A DNA stretch of 64,000 nt from Mytilus trossulus (GCF_036588685.1 NC_086375.1:52150955-52214954), one strand, 5' to 3'. Positions 20,498-35,400 are shown, counted from the first letter of the stretch. Translations and numbers: made by a program. Notes: generated by a model from the letters alone, not told the origin.

Positions 20498-23400
20498 TCA
20501 CTTCTTGACAACTGTTTGTGATTTAGATGAATCTCTATCCTTCCTTGGAGACACATTCCTTTCTTTTGGTTTTCTTTTCCTTGTTTTCTTTTTGTTATGG
20601 TATTCCTTTGCCAGTACAAGTTCACTTTTCAGTTCTTGAGACATAGGTTTTGTATGATCAAAGTCAAAATTACAAAGAACACAACTTGAATGCAACTGTA
20701 AGAAAAACAAAACCAATTATAATTTGAATATTGTGTAGAGTATTTACAGCAAAAGTGATAGTTATACAAGCTATTTATAAACTGGCAGCTTGTGAAATTA
20801 AAATTGTTGTTTAAAGACCTGCTATACATTCTTCATAAAATTTATCTCTAAACATTACAGTGGTCATAATAAACACTCTATGCTTCTTTTTATTTAAATA
20901 TAGCTGAAGTCCAATTTGTATGGGTTCCCAATAATCCCTTTTTTGTTTGTTGTTGCTTATAAAGGGTGAAATTGCCATTTCAGAAAAGCTATACAAAACA
21001 AATCTCTTTCACTAACTCCAATATTCATGCATAAACATGAAACAATTTCATTAACATGCTCTCTTGTATTAATGATAAGAATTTCTTATGCATATCTCCT
21101 TATCCTAGGTTTACCTTACTTTTCATCTTAATTTCAAACTTTGGACTCAAAATTAAAAAAAATACTATGGGAGATAGTGTCGACATTCCTCTACCATGTC
21201 TACTGAAGAAAAATCATGTTTTGTGACTTTTTTTGAATTGTTGGATTACTGCTTCAGTGGTTTATACCTCACAACTTCTTACAGATATGTAACAGAAAAT
21301 TCATTCTAAAAAAACTTATTTCTTATCAAACATGATATAACTATTTTTACTATTTTATTCACTTACTGGACTTTGTTTCTTTCTAAGTTCAAATGAAGTG
21401 TCCCTTCCAGCTTCACCTGAAAGACAAAATTAATTGAATAGTTCAACAGCATAATACCAAAAGATGTTGTAATTTTTTTTATCTGGCTCTGATTAAAATA
21501 TATACAGAATGGCAAGTAATGAGACATTTGAACAAAATTATAAATGTTTTATCCCGGGTAAAGTCCTCTACTCTAGAAGTAAAAAGATCTGAACATTTTT
21601 CTATTTTACAAATAAACTCTTCTGGTCTGCTACCAATTATGAAATCCATATGGTTTTAAATAACTTTAACAAACTGACTGCGTTTTGTATGAAATTGCTA
21701 AACAATGGAAGAACAAGATGTTTTGTGAGATATTGCTCACTTGTCTCTCCCTCCACACACACTTTAAGTATCCAGTAAACAGGAAGTTGATGAGCAAAGG
21801 ATGTAAAAAATAAAAAAAAAATTGTAATGAAAATATTATGAAACATCCTTGTAAAACCTGTGCAATCAAATCAAATGAGAAATCTATACTTCATAAGAAT
21901 AGGTAATAGGAAGTAAACAATTGAAAAAATTCAACCACTATAATTTCAAATAACCAAAGGCATAATTTTTTCCTGCATCATGCAAGATTCTCCAAATTTT
22001 ATATGAATTTAGCAAAATTACCAAAATATATATTTTTATGAAAAAAAGAAGTATTTTTCTTTGAAAGGAAAAAAGTAAGATGTAGGTGGTTCTCTTTCCT
22101 TTGCCTATTACTATAGCTTCCTCAACCGATAAAACTGACCACCACCAAATATATATGCTGACGGTGGCGTTAAACACCAATCTATTAAGCAAAACCGATG
22201 AAAATGATCTGAGTTCATACAAAATAAGAACATTTACCTTTAAACCAATTTACTGTATATTGTGTAGTCTCTTTCATCTTAGAACTACCACATATTTTTC
22301 CTAGCAACATTTTTTCTCCTTGGCCATCTTCTTCACTTGTTTTAGCCATAAGACATTTCCCTGAAACATACATTTTAAACCATAATTACATATCCTTTCA
22401 CATCAATTTACACATAACTGCATAACCTTTCTACATCAATTCTAAACCATAATTACATAATCTTTTACATTAAATTAAATTGATAAGCTATCAATATATT
22501 TTCTTATTCAATATAGCTATTGACTGTTATATTCATTGTCTGGTAATAGATGACAGAACTGTTGGACGACATACTATTTTTCTGTCCCTTCTTTTTTAAA
22601 CCACTGGATATATTGACTTCAGTAATGTAAGCATAAAAAAATAGACATGAAAAATGACAAAGAAATTCATTATTAATTTCTGTTAAAGGAAAATAACTCA
22701 AATTCATAAATAAAACAAGAATGTGTCCATAGCACACAAATGCCCCACTCCCACTATCCTTTTCGATTTTCAATGGACCGTGAAATTTGGATAAAAACTA
22801 TAATTTGGCTTTAAGATTAGAAAGATCATATCATAGGGAACATATGTATATTGAATCACTTGTAATCATTAGTATGTAATTAATGTTGATTGTTCTGCTC
22901 CTTGTGGCCGCTTTGATTAGTAATTAAAAACCTTAGTGAGCACGCTCACATACCCCACGTTCCCACATTGTCATTGGAGAAATTAAATAAGTGTGAGAAA
23001 AAAAAATTGTATAAGAAAAATTAATTTCCTGCCAATATGCACATCTAAATAGTATGTCCTTATTATCTACAAAATTTCATGAAATACTGTTGTGTGGTTT
23101 GAGAGGAGTTGCGATGACAAACTGTTGCAGTAGTACACTAAAGTAAATAAGTTCAAAGGGGCATAACTCCTAGAAAAAAAATTGAATCGCGATTTCCTTT
23201 CGATATGCACAACTACATAGTATGTCTTTATTATTTAAAAAGGTTTCGTGAAATTCTGTTGTGTGGTTTGAGAGGAGTTGCGATGACAAGAACCAGGAAT
23301 GACGGACGGACGGGTCAAAAACATTATACCCTCTGCAACTCTTTGCCTGGGGTATAATAAAATGTTTGTTTGTTTGTTTGTTTGTGTACTAAGTTTTCAA

Positions 23401-26400
23401 AATGATTGGACTTCATCTTCATCAAAAACTACCTTGACCAAAAAATTTAACCTGAAGCTGGACAGATGGACAAACAAACAAATGGACAGATGGATGAACA
23501 AACAAATCGACACACAGACCAGAAAACATAATGCTCCTCTACTATCGTAGGTGGGGCATAAAAACATTATTTGGTTAAAAATGATACCACATGTACCCTA
23601 ATCTCACAGGTCTGGATCCTTTGCTCATAATAAACCACAACACTTTCTGATTGAAATTTATTTGTGTATTGCTTTGAAAGAATTGATACAGTACCATGTA
23701 TATACCTTATATCCACTCTTTTTAATGGTTTATACATCAACCTACCTGTTTCAACATTGGTTGCTTTCATATCTACTAGTTTCAACTTTGGTGGTATTAT
23801 AGTTGAAGCATCAGACTTATCTGATCTAAAATAAAAACATATGAAAATACTATTAAATAAATCGTGAAACTTATAACTTGAGTCAAAACAACATTCTTCA
23901 AGTGAAATGAACCTAATTATAACAAGTTTAACTGCCAACCCCTGATATTTGGAAAACAAGAAGTTATAATTGTATAAATAAACCAATTTTTTGAGACGTT
24001 TCGGCCATTGGCCTTCTTCTGTTCTTTATTTTTCCTCTCAACTACATGGCTGACATTAAATTTGTATTTTCCTTTTAAATCAAGAAGTTGATGAAGAATT
24101 TGAAAATACAAATGTTGATGCCATATTTCAGGGTGCTATGATCTGCACAAAAGAGGAGGTATAATAAGAGCAATTTTGGCTTTTGAAATCGCAAGTTATG
24201 TAAAATTATTCAAGATTTTCAAAATTCGTTAATATTTGATAAACATCAGGTTGACTTTAGTGCAAAAAGGTCAATTTTGATGTCATTAATATGTTGAAAT
24301 TAACATATTGGAACTTTTATGACCATTTTACACAAATTTTATTGACAAGCTAGACATGAGCAACAACCTTACCCAAAAAGATGTATACACATTAACATCT
24401 GTTTAAAATACATCTGGTAGCAAAATATTTTTTTGGGAAAATCAGTTGCTCATGTCTAGGTTTTATTGACAAGATCTCAAAATGAGGCTACTTTAGCAGT
24501 TAATGTAGTTTTCAACCTAAATAGAAGTATAAAAAAATCTGCAAATAATTTGTGTCATAGCTTATATATAATCTCAATAATTTTCATAAGTGTAAACCCA
24601 AAAGTGGATAATGCCAAGTTTTTATAATCCTTTTGTTGAAGTTATCTTCTCATTTATACACCTCTAAATAAGCTTACTCGCTGTCATCATGGTCAGTACT
24701 ATGACGTGGTGACTGTATCGTAGCAGCATCAACAGATTTCCTGTGATGTGATATTTTACTTCCTTGTACAGACTCTTTTACATTTTCAGTTAGTGATTCA
24801 AACAATGATTTCTCAGTATTCCTTTTGTTTTTGTCCGTTTCTGTACTATCAGATTTTTCTGTGGATGATCTATGAGGAGTTATGGGCCCTGATGATTGAG
24901 ATGATACTGTTGTAACTGTAGCTGTCTTCGGTTTCTTAAACGTCTTAGAATTATCTATGGCATGATAAGGGTTATAATTACATCACAGCTCAACAATAAC
25001 ACACATGGTAATTCATACAAAATCTCTATTTACCACCATTACTTAAAAACACCAATTTATTACACACCATTATAAAGTCCTCATTGAAGATTTAATCGTA
25101 TTAATAAATGGTCATGTAATACAAACGAGATCTTACATTAATGATCACAAATTTCCAAAAAAAATTGCAACATTTGTTTACTTTTGTAAAATAGTCTATT
25201 GTTATGATAAAGAATTGTTAGTTTACTAAATAACATTTCAAATTTCTTGAGAATAATTCAGATCCATGAAAAATGTTTTGATGTTATGTTTTGTGAAAGA
25301 TCATCAATACCTTATAAATTGATAAAAAAAATATAATATTGTGTTTTAGTAGTCTGATCTCAAATAACACCAGGGACACAATTGAAAAATATCAGATATT
25401 ATGACTAATAACAATGTCATAACAAAATATATGAGAAAGTGCAAAAAAAGTTGTCCATTCACTTTAATATTAATTTTCTCTACTTCCATTTAAATTAAAG
25501 TCTTGTAGAAATATAGATACTTATATTTTTTCTGAGATAAAAATGTTTATCGGAGTGTTTCTTGTGAGTGTATAAAATGTTTATCTGAGTGTTTTTTGTG
25601 AGTGTATAAAATGTTTATCTGAGTGTATAGAATTTCATATAAATAATCCAACCTGATGAATGTTCTGAATGACTGTGATGTTTTCTTTTCTCTGTTTTTA
25701 CTTTTATTGCTACAAAAAAGATGGTATGACAATAACAGAATATATATATATTCTATTCTGTTATATTCTATTCTGTTATATATTTATATACAACTCGTCT
25801 AAACATCAACCCAAAAATGTTAGATCTGTACATTTGCTTTTGCAAATTTTTGGTTCTTCCCTCATATATATGACTATTACTGAAGATTCTGATATAATTT
25901 TGTGTATTTAAAATTATTGCATTTAATTCATCAAAATGTGAAAGTAACGATTAATTGATAGTCTAAGATGTCTTTCTCAGACTTATTTTTTTTAACCTTA
26001 TAACTTATTATATTTTGATAGGAATTGAGTAATAACCTTGACCCATCAAGTATCAGTCAATTTCACAAGAATGCAAAGATTTATAGGGTTGATAGCTTAT
26101 AAATGATTTTTAAATATCTTATTTAGGATTTCAAGGTTATAACTTTATATTGATTGAGTCAAGCTAACGCCTTGAAACCATTAAAAAACATAACATCCAT
26201 AACTCCTCTCTTACCTTTCTTTTCATCAGATTCGCTGTTTTTTGTAGTTTTGGACCATACAACCTTCGTAGCTGTAAAACAAAGAAACATTATTCTGTTA
26301 CATTTATGTTGACCCCTATCTAAAAATCACAATGAATTCTATTGTGGAAGGATACCTGGTGAACAACAGGTGGGTATGTCCTTAAACAGTACCAGAGTTC

Positions 26401-29400
26401 TCCCCCGATATTTCATTAAGCATCCTGGTTAACAGGTGAAATTGAAAAACCATCTTGTTTCTAAAAATTAAAGTATCACATCCATAACATAATCTTTAAG
26501 AAAACCACTTCAGATAGCATCACAATACCATGATGCTAAAAGGCCCTGGGGAGAACAATGAGTACATTGTTAACATTATATAAGATTACAACACTGATGG
26601 TGCAACATTTCTTTATAATAAAGTATGTGGGATAGCACAATTTTCAGCATCAAACAGTTACACTACATAACTGATTAGTCCACTTATGCTATTTTGATAT
26701 CAGTTCCATGTAAAGCTTAGGAATTTAAATATATGGAAACTTCGTTTTATTCCTAGTAACTGTGACATTTACCTTGGACATACTCAAGACCAGTAAGTGT
26801 TTATTAAATACAATTATGGAAGACAAATTAGTAAATTCATGTTTTTTTAAGAATTAATGTGTTCTAAAAACTTTATGTTTTAATATGCTTAAAAACACAT
26901 CTACTTAATTTTTCAAATCACATGACATTTATTACATACAATTATGAAATATCAAAAATTAAATGCATATTGTTTGACTTTCGTCAGTAATTAAATATTT
27001 ATTTCTTGTACGCACCTTCTGCATGAATTGTATCACAGATACTTGCTACAGCATCAAGTGAAGGTAAAAGTTTAGAAAATTTCCTCTCGGGCAGGTATTT
27101 CTCTTTGTTCTGTAAACTTTCAATGCTGGCACATTTACACTTATCAATTACGTCATGTACCCTGTAATCAAAAGACACCCTTATCAATTTCATACATATT
27201 AAAGTATATAGTCTTTAAATTTCTGCTTGGCATGTTCATTTATAGGTGTACCACAGTCAACATTTAACAACTGGTTAAATTTAGTCTTAAAATTTATTAA
27301 TTAACTGGAGCTTATTTGACTAAATACGAGTAAAACTGCCAAATCGATAATTTTGTCCTATAAGGCCAATACGGATTTTTCCGTATTGGCCCGGGTTTAG
27401 CAAGCCCAATATTAGCATATTCGATTAGCTCTAGACTAATCCGTTGAAATCCCGATAACTCTAGAGAACTACGGCTAGTGTCGTCTGACAGGAGAAAATG
27501 ACAACAAAACGATGGAGCAATAGCTCTATACAAAATATAGATGATGCGATGGATGCGTTAGTTGAAGACTATTTTCACTACGACGATTTATCTAATAGGG
27601 AGGCAGAGTACATCAAGAGAAATCTCGCGGATGTCAATGGGGAAGGAAATTTGATTCTGGAAGAAGTTGATTCAGCGAATTTCAACTTCCCAAATGAAAT
27701 TCTGCAGGACATTGAAAATGCACAGAATCATGAGATTGATGAATCAGACAAAGAAAATAGCTCGAGTAGCAAGAGGTTTCGCTCTGTCACTGATGAAGAC
27801 ACTGACTCTTTTCTAGCTTTAAGTGTTAACAAGAACACAAAAACTAAAACAAAGAGTGACTTGAAAGTGATGCTGGATTTTTTCATATCTGTTGGAGAAA
27901 TGCGTGATTCAGTGGAAATACCTGCCAAAGACTTGGACAGTCTGTTATCAAGATTTTTTCTTGGAGTCCTGATGAAAAATGGTGACGAATATGAGCCTGA
28001 CTCTTTATCCTCTATGTTCAACAGCTTGGATAGACATTTGAAGGACTCAAAAAGTAGTATAAGGTACGATTATTTTCATGTAGATTATTTGATATCTGTG
28101 AGACATGTAACTCCCTTGTCTTGATATAGCATGATAGCCTTTGCATTATTCTGTCAAGCATTATGACTCGAATATTCAGTGCCAATATTTTAATTTTAGC
28201 CTTGTGTCATTTTTTTTGGTAAAAACTATATATATCATCTGGGTCAATGTGGTTTTGATGATCTTAAGCTTGTGTACAATGAATATTCCTTGGTTTCTCT
28301 TTGCTATAAGTATAAAACATGTACATACAAAAATTACATGTCAGATATTATGCATATCTTTTCTTTAATGTTTCAGTATTAAAAAGGATCCTGAGTTCAA
28401 CCACACAAGACGGGTATTAGAAGCGAAGCGAAAGGCATTAAAGTCATTGGGCAAGGGCAGTAAGCCAAACAGAGCTGAACCTTTGACGACTGAGGAAATC
28501 CAAATCTTGAGGGAGAAAGGCGTTATTGGAACACGTAAGTTTAAAAAAAATGTTGTATTCCAGCGTGTCAGTCAGTAACTTTTAATTAAACATTTTTCTA
28601 ACCTTGTGGCAAACAAATTATTTTATTTCCTTGTCGCCCTCTATCCATCCCTGATTATTAAATGGTTGTTCTAATAATAAATGTTTAAAATACACATAAG
28701 GTCTTGAACAATGAGAGTGTCTCCAGAGGTCTTTTGCATTTTGATACAGTATTTGTCCTTTAAATACTATTTTAAGTTGGATATTTACATTAAGATACAT
28801 GTATTTTAGTTAAGTTCTTTTTTTTTCTTTTTCCAGAAAACCCTGATGCATTACTGAATGCTGTGTTTTTAAATAATGCAACATACTTTGGTCTACGAGG
28901 TCGACAAGACCATGTTAACATGACATGGGGAGATGTCAAGTTAAAAGCTACATCTGATGGAAAGGAGTATTTGGAATTTAATGGCGAGATTATGTTATGA
29001 TTTCCATCATTTAAATAGTTGATATTTTAAATCTTTTAGAAATCACAGAATATATACTTCTGTGGATAATGGATGTACATGTACAACAGTCCTGACAAAA
29101 GTTGGTAATTTGTGCTTTTAAGGATATTAACCATTGTTTTATATTTATCAAAACAAATCTTATTTACTATGCAATACATGTTTTTTGTTATATAAAAGTG
29201 AAAGTTTTGTACAGACAGGAAGGATAATTCTTCTTTAAATATTGACATAAGCATACTTTTTTCAGAAAGAAGCACCAAAACCCGTAGTGGAGCAAAAAGC
29301 AGGGATTTCCAGGATATTACGCCAAAGATTTTCGGGGAAGGAGGAAGTAATTGCCCTATTCATGTTTACAAGGAATACAAACAGCATAGACCTCAAGACA

Positions 29401-32400
29401 CATTAACTGATGAACATAGATTTTATTTGAGGCCTTTAGATAATAAACATGAGGAAATATGGTACACTCCCCAAACCATAGGCAAAGATAAATTAGGTAA
29501 AATGGTAAAAAATATGGCAGAAAAAGGAGATCTTCAAGGAAGAAAGGTTAATCATTCGGGACGTAAAACTTTTGCTACCACACTACTTCAAAATGGTAGA
29601 CCTGCCAATGAAGTTGCTCAATTAGGAGGCTGGAAAGGCATTAGTACCTTAACTCATTATTCAGTACCGTCTATTGAACAACAGCAACAAGCTTCTCACA
29701 CAATATCTAAGGTCATGTTGCCGAACTCAGATTTACAGACGACATCAGATTCAGAGGAACCTTGTGAACTTTCAAACTCAAATACATTAGTTCATAATAA
29801 TTTAAATGCAAATGTATCAAATACAAAAAAATCAAACTGCTAACAAACATGACAACCCAATGGCCATGTTTGCAGGTGCAACTATAACAGGCGGTGTTTT
29901 CAATATTAACATATACTCAGGGGAAAGAAAGAATACTATAAACTGCAGCCAAGAGCTTTAATCTGAAAACTAGATAACAACATGTTTTTTACTTGTTGTG
30001 TTTATTTACTGTTGATTATTTAATAAAATTGTTACTATTTTATTGTTTTGATTAAAATCCTCAATTTTCATTGATACATATTCAAATCACTACTATTGAA
30101 GTCCTGAATGTCAGATTTTCACACTATTTTCAATCTTCATATTGGCCCGGCTAGAGTTCATATTGGACTGGTTAATTAATAAAGGTATCATTGCGTAACA
30201 ATTTTCATATTAGCTTAGTTATAGGTCCTCGGGCAGCCATATTGGCCTTCGGCTTCGCCTCAGGCCAATATGGTACCCTCGGACCTATAACTAAGCCAAT
30301 ATGAAAATTGTTACGCAATAATACCATAGTATAAATTCAAACATCATAATTCTTAGCATAATATTGATTATTTTCAACTTGCTAACAATATTGACATCTT
30401 ATAATCTTGACCAATCAGACACAGAAAGTAGAAAGGTGATACACTCAGGATAATATGGGGAAGAAGTCCCCAAAAACAGTAAAAAAATCAATAAATTTTT
30501 ATTTTTTTTAAATCGGGATTTATAGGATAACGATGGAAATAGCTTTAATATAAACATAAATTTGTGTGCATGTGTCAAACATATTCTGTGTTCATTAGAA
30601 CAAGGCTTTGTTTACAAAGTGTAATAAGGACGTCATATTAGAATTCATTTTTAATAATTCTTTGATATGAAAAAATGTTACCTAATGAAAGCGTTTCTTT
30701 GTTTACATTGCATATGACGTCATAACTTAAATAATGTCACAACTAAAATCCCTAACAACAGAACCAAAATCCGAAACATGACGGTATTTCAGTTTTGAAA
30801 TTAAGATATGTTTGATAGACTTCTTCCCCTTTCACAGGTAATGCCTGCCTCATATTAAAGTTGAGTAGCTATTTATGTGTATTGATGGATGTTCTAAAGA
30901 AAAGTCAGCTTTATTACCTGAGAAGTATTTTTAAATGGTATCTTTCTATTATCATTGTGACAAGCTGTTTTATAAATAACCAAATGACATATTATTTTTC
31001 TTACTCTTGTGGAAGTACTGTTGCTAATGTCAAGTCAATTTTTGAGAAAAATGTAATAGCCCTGGTGATCATTCTGGATGCTGCATTTTCTAAGTCTCTG
31101 ATCTTGTCAAGTTCTCTTGTCAACTCTGAAATGTTCTGACTTTCAAACTGTTTCACATATGCAACCAAATTTTCTTGTTTAGCTGAAAAATATATATAAA
31201 TTAAAATAATTGTTTTTTTGTTAAGCTGAAAAAGTATAGTTACAATTAGAATGTCTCAATCATAGATACTTCATAAGGAACAAAATGTCTTTCTCTCCCA
31301 TACAATTTATTCTTAATTAAATGTATGGCGTTCATTATCACTGAACTAGTATATATTTGTTTAGGGGCCAGCTGAAGGACGCCTCCGGGTGCGGGATATT
31401 CTCGCTACATTGAAGACCTAATGGTGACCTTCTGCTGTTGTTTTTTTATTTGGTCGGGTTGTTGTCTCTTTGACACATTCCCCATTTCCATTCTCAATTT
31501 TACTGTTTTCTGGAGGTTTTTTTGGTGTTCTTATCTAAGTATTTTCAATCTTGTTTGGTGTCTGTGCTGTTTTAACTTAATTTAGCATTAACTTTTTCTT
31601 CTTGGTATCTTGATGTTCCCATCATCAGTACATGTAGCTTTGTATCTCTTTAGTTTTGAATCATCACAATGTGTGTCTGTTCTATCTGAGATATTCAAAC
31701 TAGAGGCTCACAAGAGCCTGTATCGCTCAGCTGACTCTACTTGGGTTTTTTAAATCATATAAAAAAGATAAAATTTGGCTACAAAGTAACAACACTTGGC
31801 CAGCACCTCATTAGGAAAGGAACATTTATGCTATGTTTGGTTTCATTCAATTCAGTGGTTCTCTAGAAGAAAACTTTTGTATGCATTTTTCATAGGGCCC
31901 TATGTTAAACAAAGACCCTCCGCAGGCAGCGATCTTAGATGATAGATAGTTACAAAGTAACAACACTGGGTCAGCATCTAATCAGGAACATTCATGCTAT
32001 GTTTGGTTTCCTTCCATTCAATGGTTCTCTAAAAGAAGAAATTTGTAAATATTTCCCTTAGGGTCCTATGTTAAACTAAGTCCCCAACTGGTGGCTATCT
32101 TGGACTTTGAATTGACAACAAAGTAACAACACTTGCATTGACTTGGTTAGCATCTCATTAGGAACATTCATGCTAAATTTGGTTTTATTCCATTCAGTAG
32201 TTCTTTAAAAGAAGTCATTTGTATGTTTTTCCCATTGGGTCCTATGTTATACTAAGTACCCTGCTGGCAGCCATTTTGAATGATGGATCAGCTACAAAGT
32301 AACAACACTAGGTCAGCACCTCATTAGGAACATTCATGCCATGTGTGGTTTTATTCTATTCAGTGGTTCTCTAAAAGAAGTTATAAATGTATAAAGTTGA

Positions 32401-35400
32401 CGAAGACGAAAAATGTAAAATTATTCAATGAAAACAACACTTTCCAAACAGTGATTGTTTCTACATACAGCTCTTTATATATTACCATGTAAGATATTCT
32501 GAATTGCATCAAATCGTTTCCCAATATCTTTTACCAAGTTCTGTGATGATTCCTGCAAATCATAAAACAGTTAAAGCATCATTGGGTATAGAACATTGTT
32601 AGGCATTGACTATGTGCTAAAAATTCATGTGAGGATATATATTAACTTTGTCACAGTGCATTTGGTTGTGTTTTCCTTTAGGGATAAAACTTAATGTCTT
32701 CTGTTACGACTACATATTTCTAATGATTCTAGTCATATTTTTTTTAATATGTACCACTAATAAATTGAAATAGAGTTACTAGTCATTTAAAATCAACAAA
32801 AGTTATGCAAGAAACCCCTTCCTTCCACTTGATAAAATAGTTCTGATTTCTCACATATTTATATGTTCCATCTCTCAATATAAATAAACTCATCATAGAT
32901 ACCAGGACTAAATTTAGTATATACACCAGACACGTGTTTCGTCTAAAAAGACTCATCAGTGACGCTTGAATCCAAAGAAGTTAAAAAGTATAAAGTTAGT
33001 GAATCCTAAGACAGTGTAAGAGACCCCACTTTATCAAAATTTTCTGAATGTAACCTGCTTGAGTTAACTGAGTTTTTTTTTTTAATTGTGATAAGTATTA
33101 ATGTTTAAATAGTATAAAACTGTTTCATACTTCAATTTTTTTCTTGAGTTCTTTCCTTTGAGCAAACATGACAGTTAAATTGTTTTGTTCCTGTTGTAGT
33201 ACTGACACATCCTCTTCTATTGTACCCTGTAAAAAAATCAGTGAAGTAAAGGAAAATATCTCAAAAGTTAATAACATAATATTACATATAGACATGATAT
33301 GTACCGTTAACATACAAATATGACAAAGATGTCTTTACTGTCTATCTCAAAATAGAAACAAAGCTAAACTAGTATTTTCATGAACTTATAATATGTACAA
33401 TATCTATGTTTAAATCTTAAAGTAATAAAAACCATGACTGACTCTAAGTGGTTAGAACTGAATGTTTTGTTAAATGCTAATTCAATAATCCAGAACTATT
33501 TATATCAATCAAATTTTTCCTACAAGAGAGGAGACCAGGGCTCACCAGGATCCTCCTATGATTAATTACAGGGACAATTACAAAAATTTGACAAAAAGAT
33601 TTTAACCCGTACCTGTCTAAGACTTGTATGAATATTGACAAGGAAAGCCAATCAGTGTTTCATAAAACAAGATTTATTCATTGATGAGACAGAGCGTATT
33701 TCATGTGACTGATGACAGTTCAGTAAACGAGATTCCACTGTAAGTCTTACCTTCACTTCAAAATACTCATTCATTGATGAGACAGAGCGTATGTCATGTG
33801 ACTGATGAGAGTTCAGTAAACACAGAGCACAAATAAGCTGCTGGCATTGTATACACACAACATTTCTTTCCATCCGTTCCAATTTGTGTACATCACAGTG
33901 TGTGTAGGTATCGTGTCTGATCACCTCTCTTAATCTATCAAAATCAGCAGCACACAAAACTGGCTAAAAACAACAAAATATTACAGCTGTTATTATGTGC
34001 AAACAATATAATTTATTACTATAAGCATAAATTAATGAAGAGTATATTTAGTTTTATTTGATGCAAAACATAAATATGTGTCACTTTAAGAAATATTGAT
34101 TATATGATGTTTATAACTTGCATAAAAAGTAAAAACACAAAAATACTGAACTCTGAGGAAAATTCAAAAAGGAAAATAAAAAATCAAAAGGCAAAATCAA
34201 AAGTCCAAACACATCAAACGAATGGATAACAACTGCCATATTCCTGACTTGGTACAGGCATTTTCTAATGTAGAAAATGGTGGATTGATCCTGGTTTTAT
34301 AGCTAGCTAAACCTCTCACTTGTATGACAGTTGCATCAAATTCCATTACATTGTCAACGATGCCTGAACAAAACAAACATACTCAAAGAGTAAAAATGTC
34401 AAAAATAGGGGTACAACAGTCAATATTGTGTTACCATCTTAATATCATTACATAAACAACAAATGTAACAAAGTAGCACAAAAAGGCATACATCAAATTT
34501 AACATTCTCATTTTGCTTTTCTTATACGGCTGAATTTATCTATGTAAAGTCTACCCATAAATGAAAGAAGGTTTTCATTACTGGTGTAAAATTGCGCGTT
34601 TGAAATTCGCACAGGTAGACATAAAAATAATTTTGTCGTATGACGGCATACATAAATGCAGACTCACGTAAAGTAGATACATGTATAACAAAAAACAGAC
34701 TTACAGTAAAAATAATAAATAAAATAATGGTGTGGTTCAAAGTATGACGGGATACATAAGTACAGTTTCACATCAAATACGGCTGAATTTATCTATGTAA
34801 AGTCTACCCATAAATGATAGAAGGTTTTCATTACTGGTGTAAAATTGCGCGTTTGAAATTCGCACAGGTATACATAAAAATAATTTTGTCGTATGACGGC
34901 ATACATAAATGCAGACTCACGTAAAGTAGATATAACAAAAACCAGATTTAACAGTAAAAGTAATAATAATAAATAAAATAATGGTGTGGTTTATTTTTTA
35001 TTTTAAGTTATTTTTTTAAGAATATATGAATTAATGTACCTTACAATAATGTCTAAATTATCTATTGCAACTTGATCAGATATTTTTAAAATTGCCACTT
35101 TTGCATAGAATTATATAATATATGTTTCTTTTGACACAATTTAAGCAAGAGATACTTCCAATGTGCAATGTTGGAGGTTTATGTGCATAAATCACCTAAA
35201 TTCAACTTGGTAAAACGTTTTTGTAAAATGACTGCTACAAATAATTTTTTAATCACTTTCAGCTTTGCATGGTTCATTAGTGATTACTACGATCTAGTAA
35301 GGATTTTTATCATACTTGTTTATATAGCATGTACCAATCAGGTTAGTCATATAAGCAAATTAACCATTTATCCATACCAAACCACACCATCATGAATATA

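Larger units (their letters stand above)
27340..30325 (+). mobile_element. Crypton-type element in a TRIM-like gene intron
   Basis: The element carries the tyrosine-recombinase gene at 27498-29843, in antisense orientation within the intron between TRIM-like exons 31005-31182 and 27016-27161. On the left a perfect hairpin with 12-bp arms (27364-27391, GGCCAATACGGA...TCCGTATTGGCC) precedes the gene by about 100 bases. On the right, ATATTGG motifs lead to a large palindrome (30184-30325) whose centre also carries CCATATTGGCC/GGCCAATATGG. Cryptons normally lack terminal inverted repeats and integrate by recombination, so exact ends cannot be set from one copy. Confidence 0.62.
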
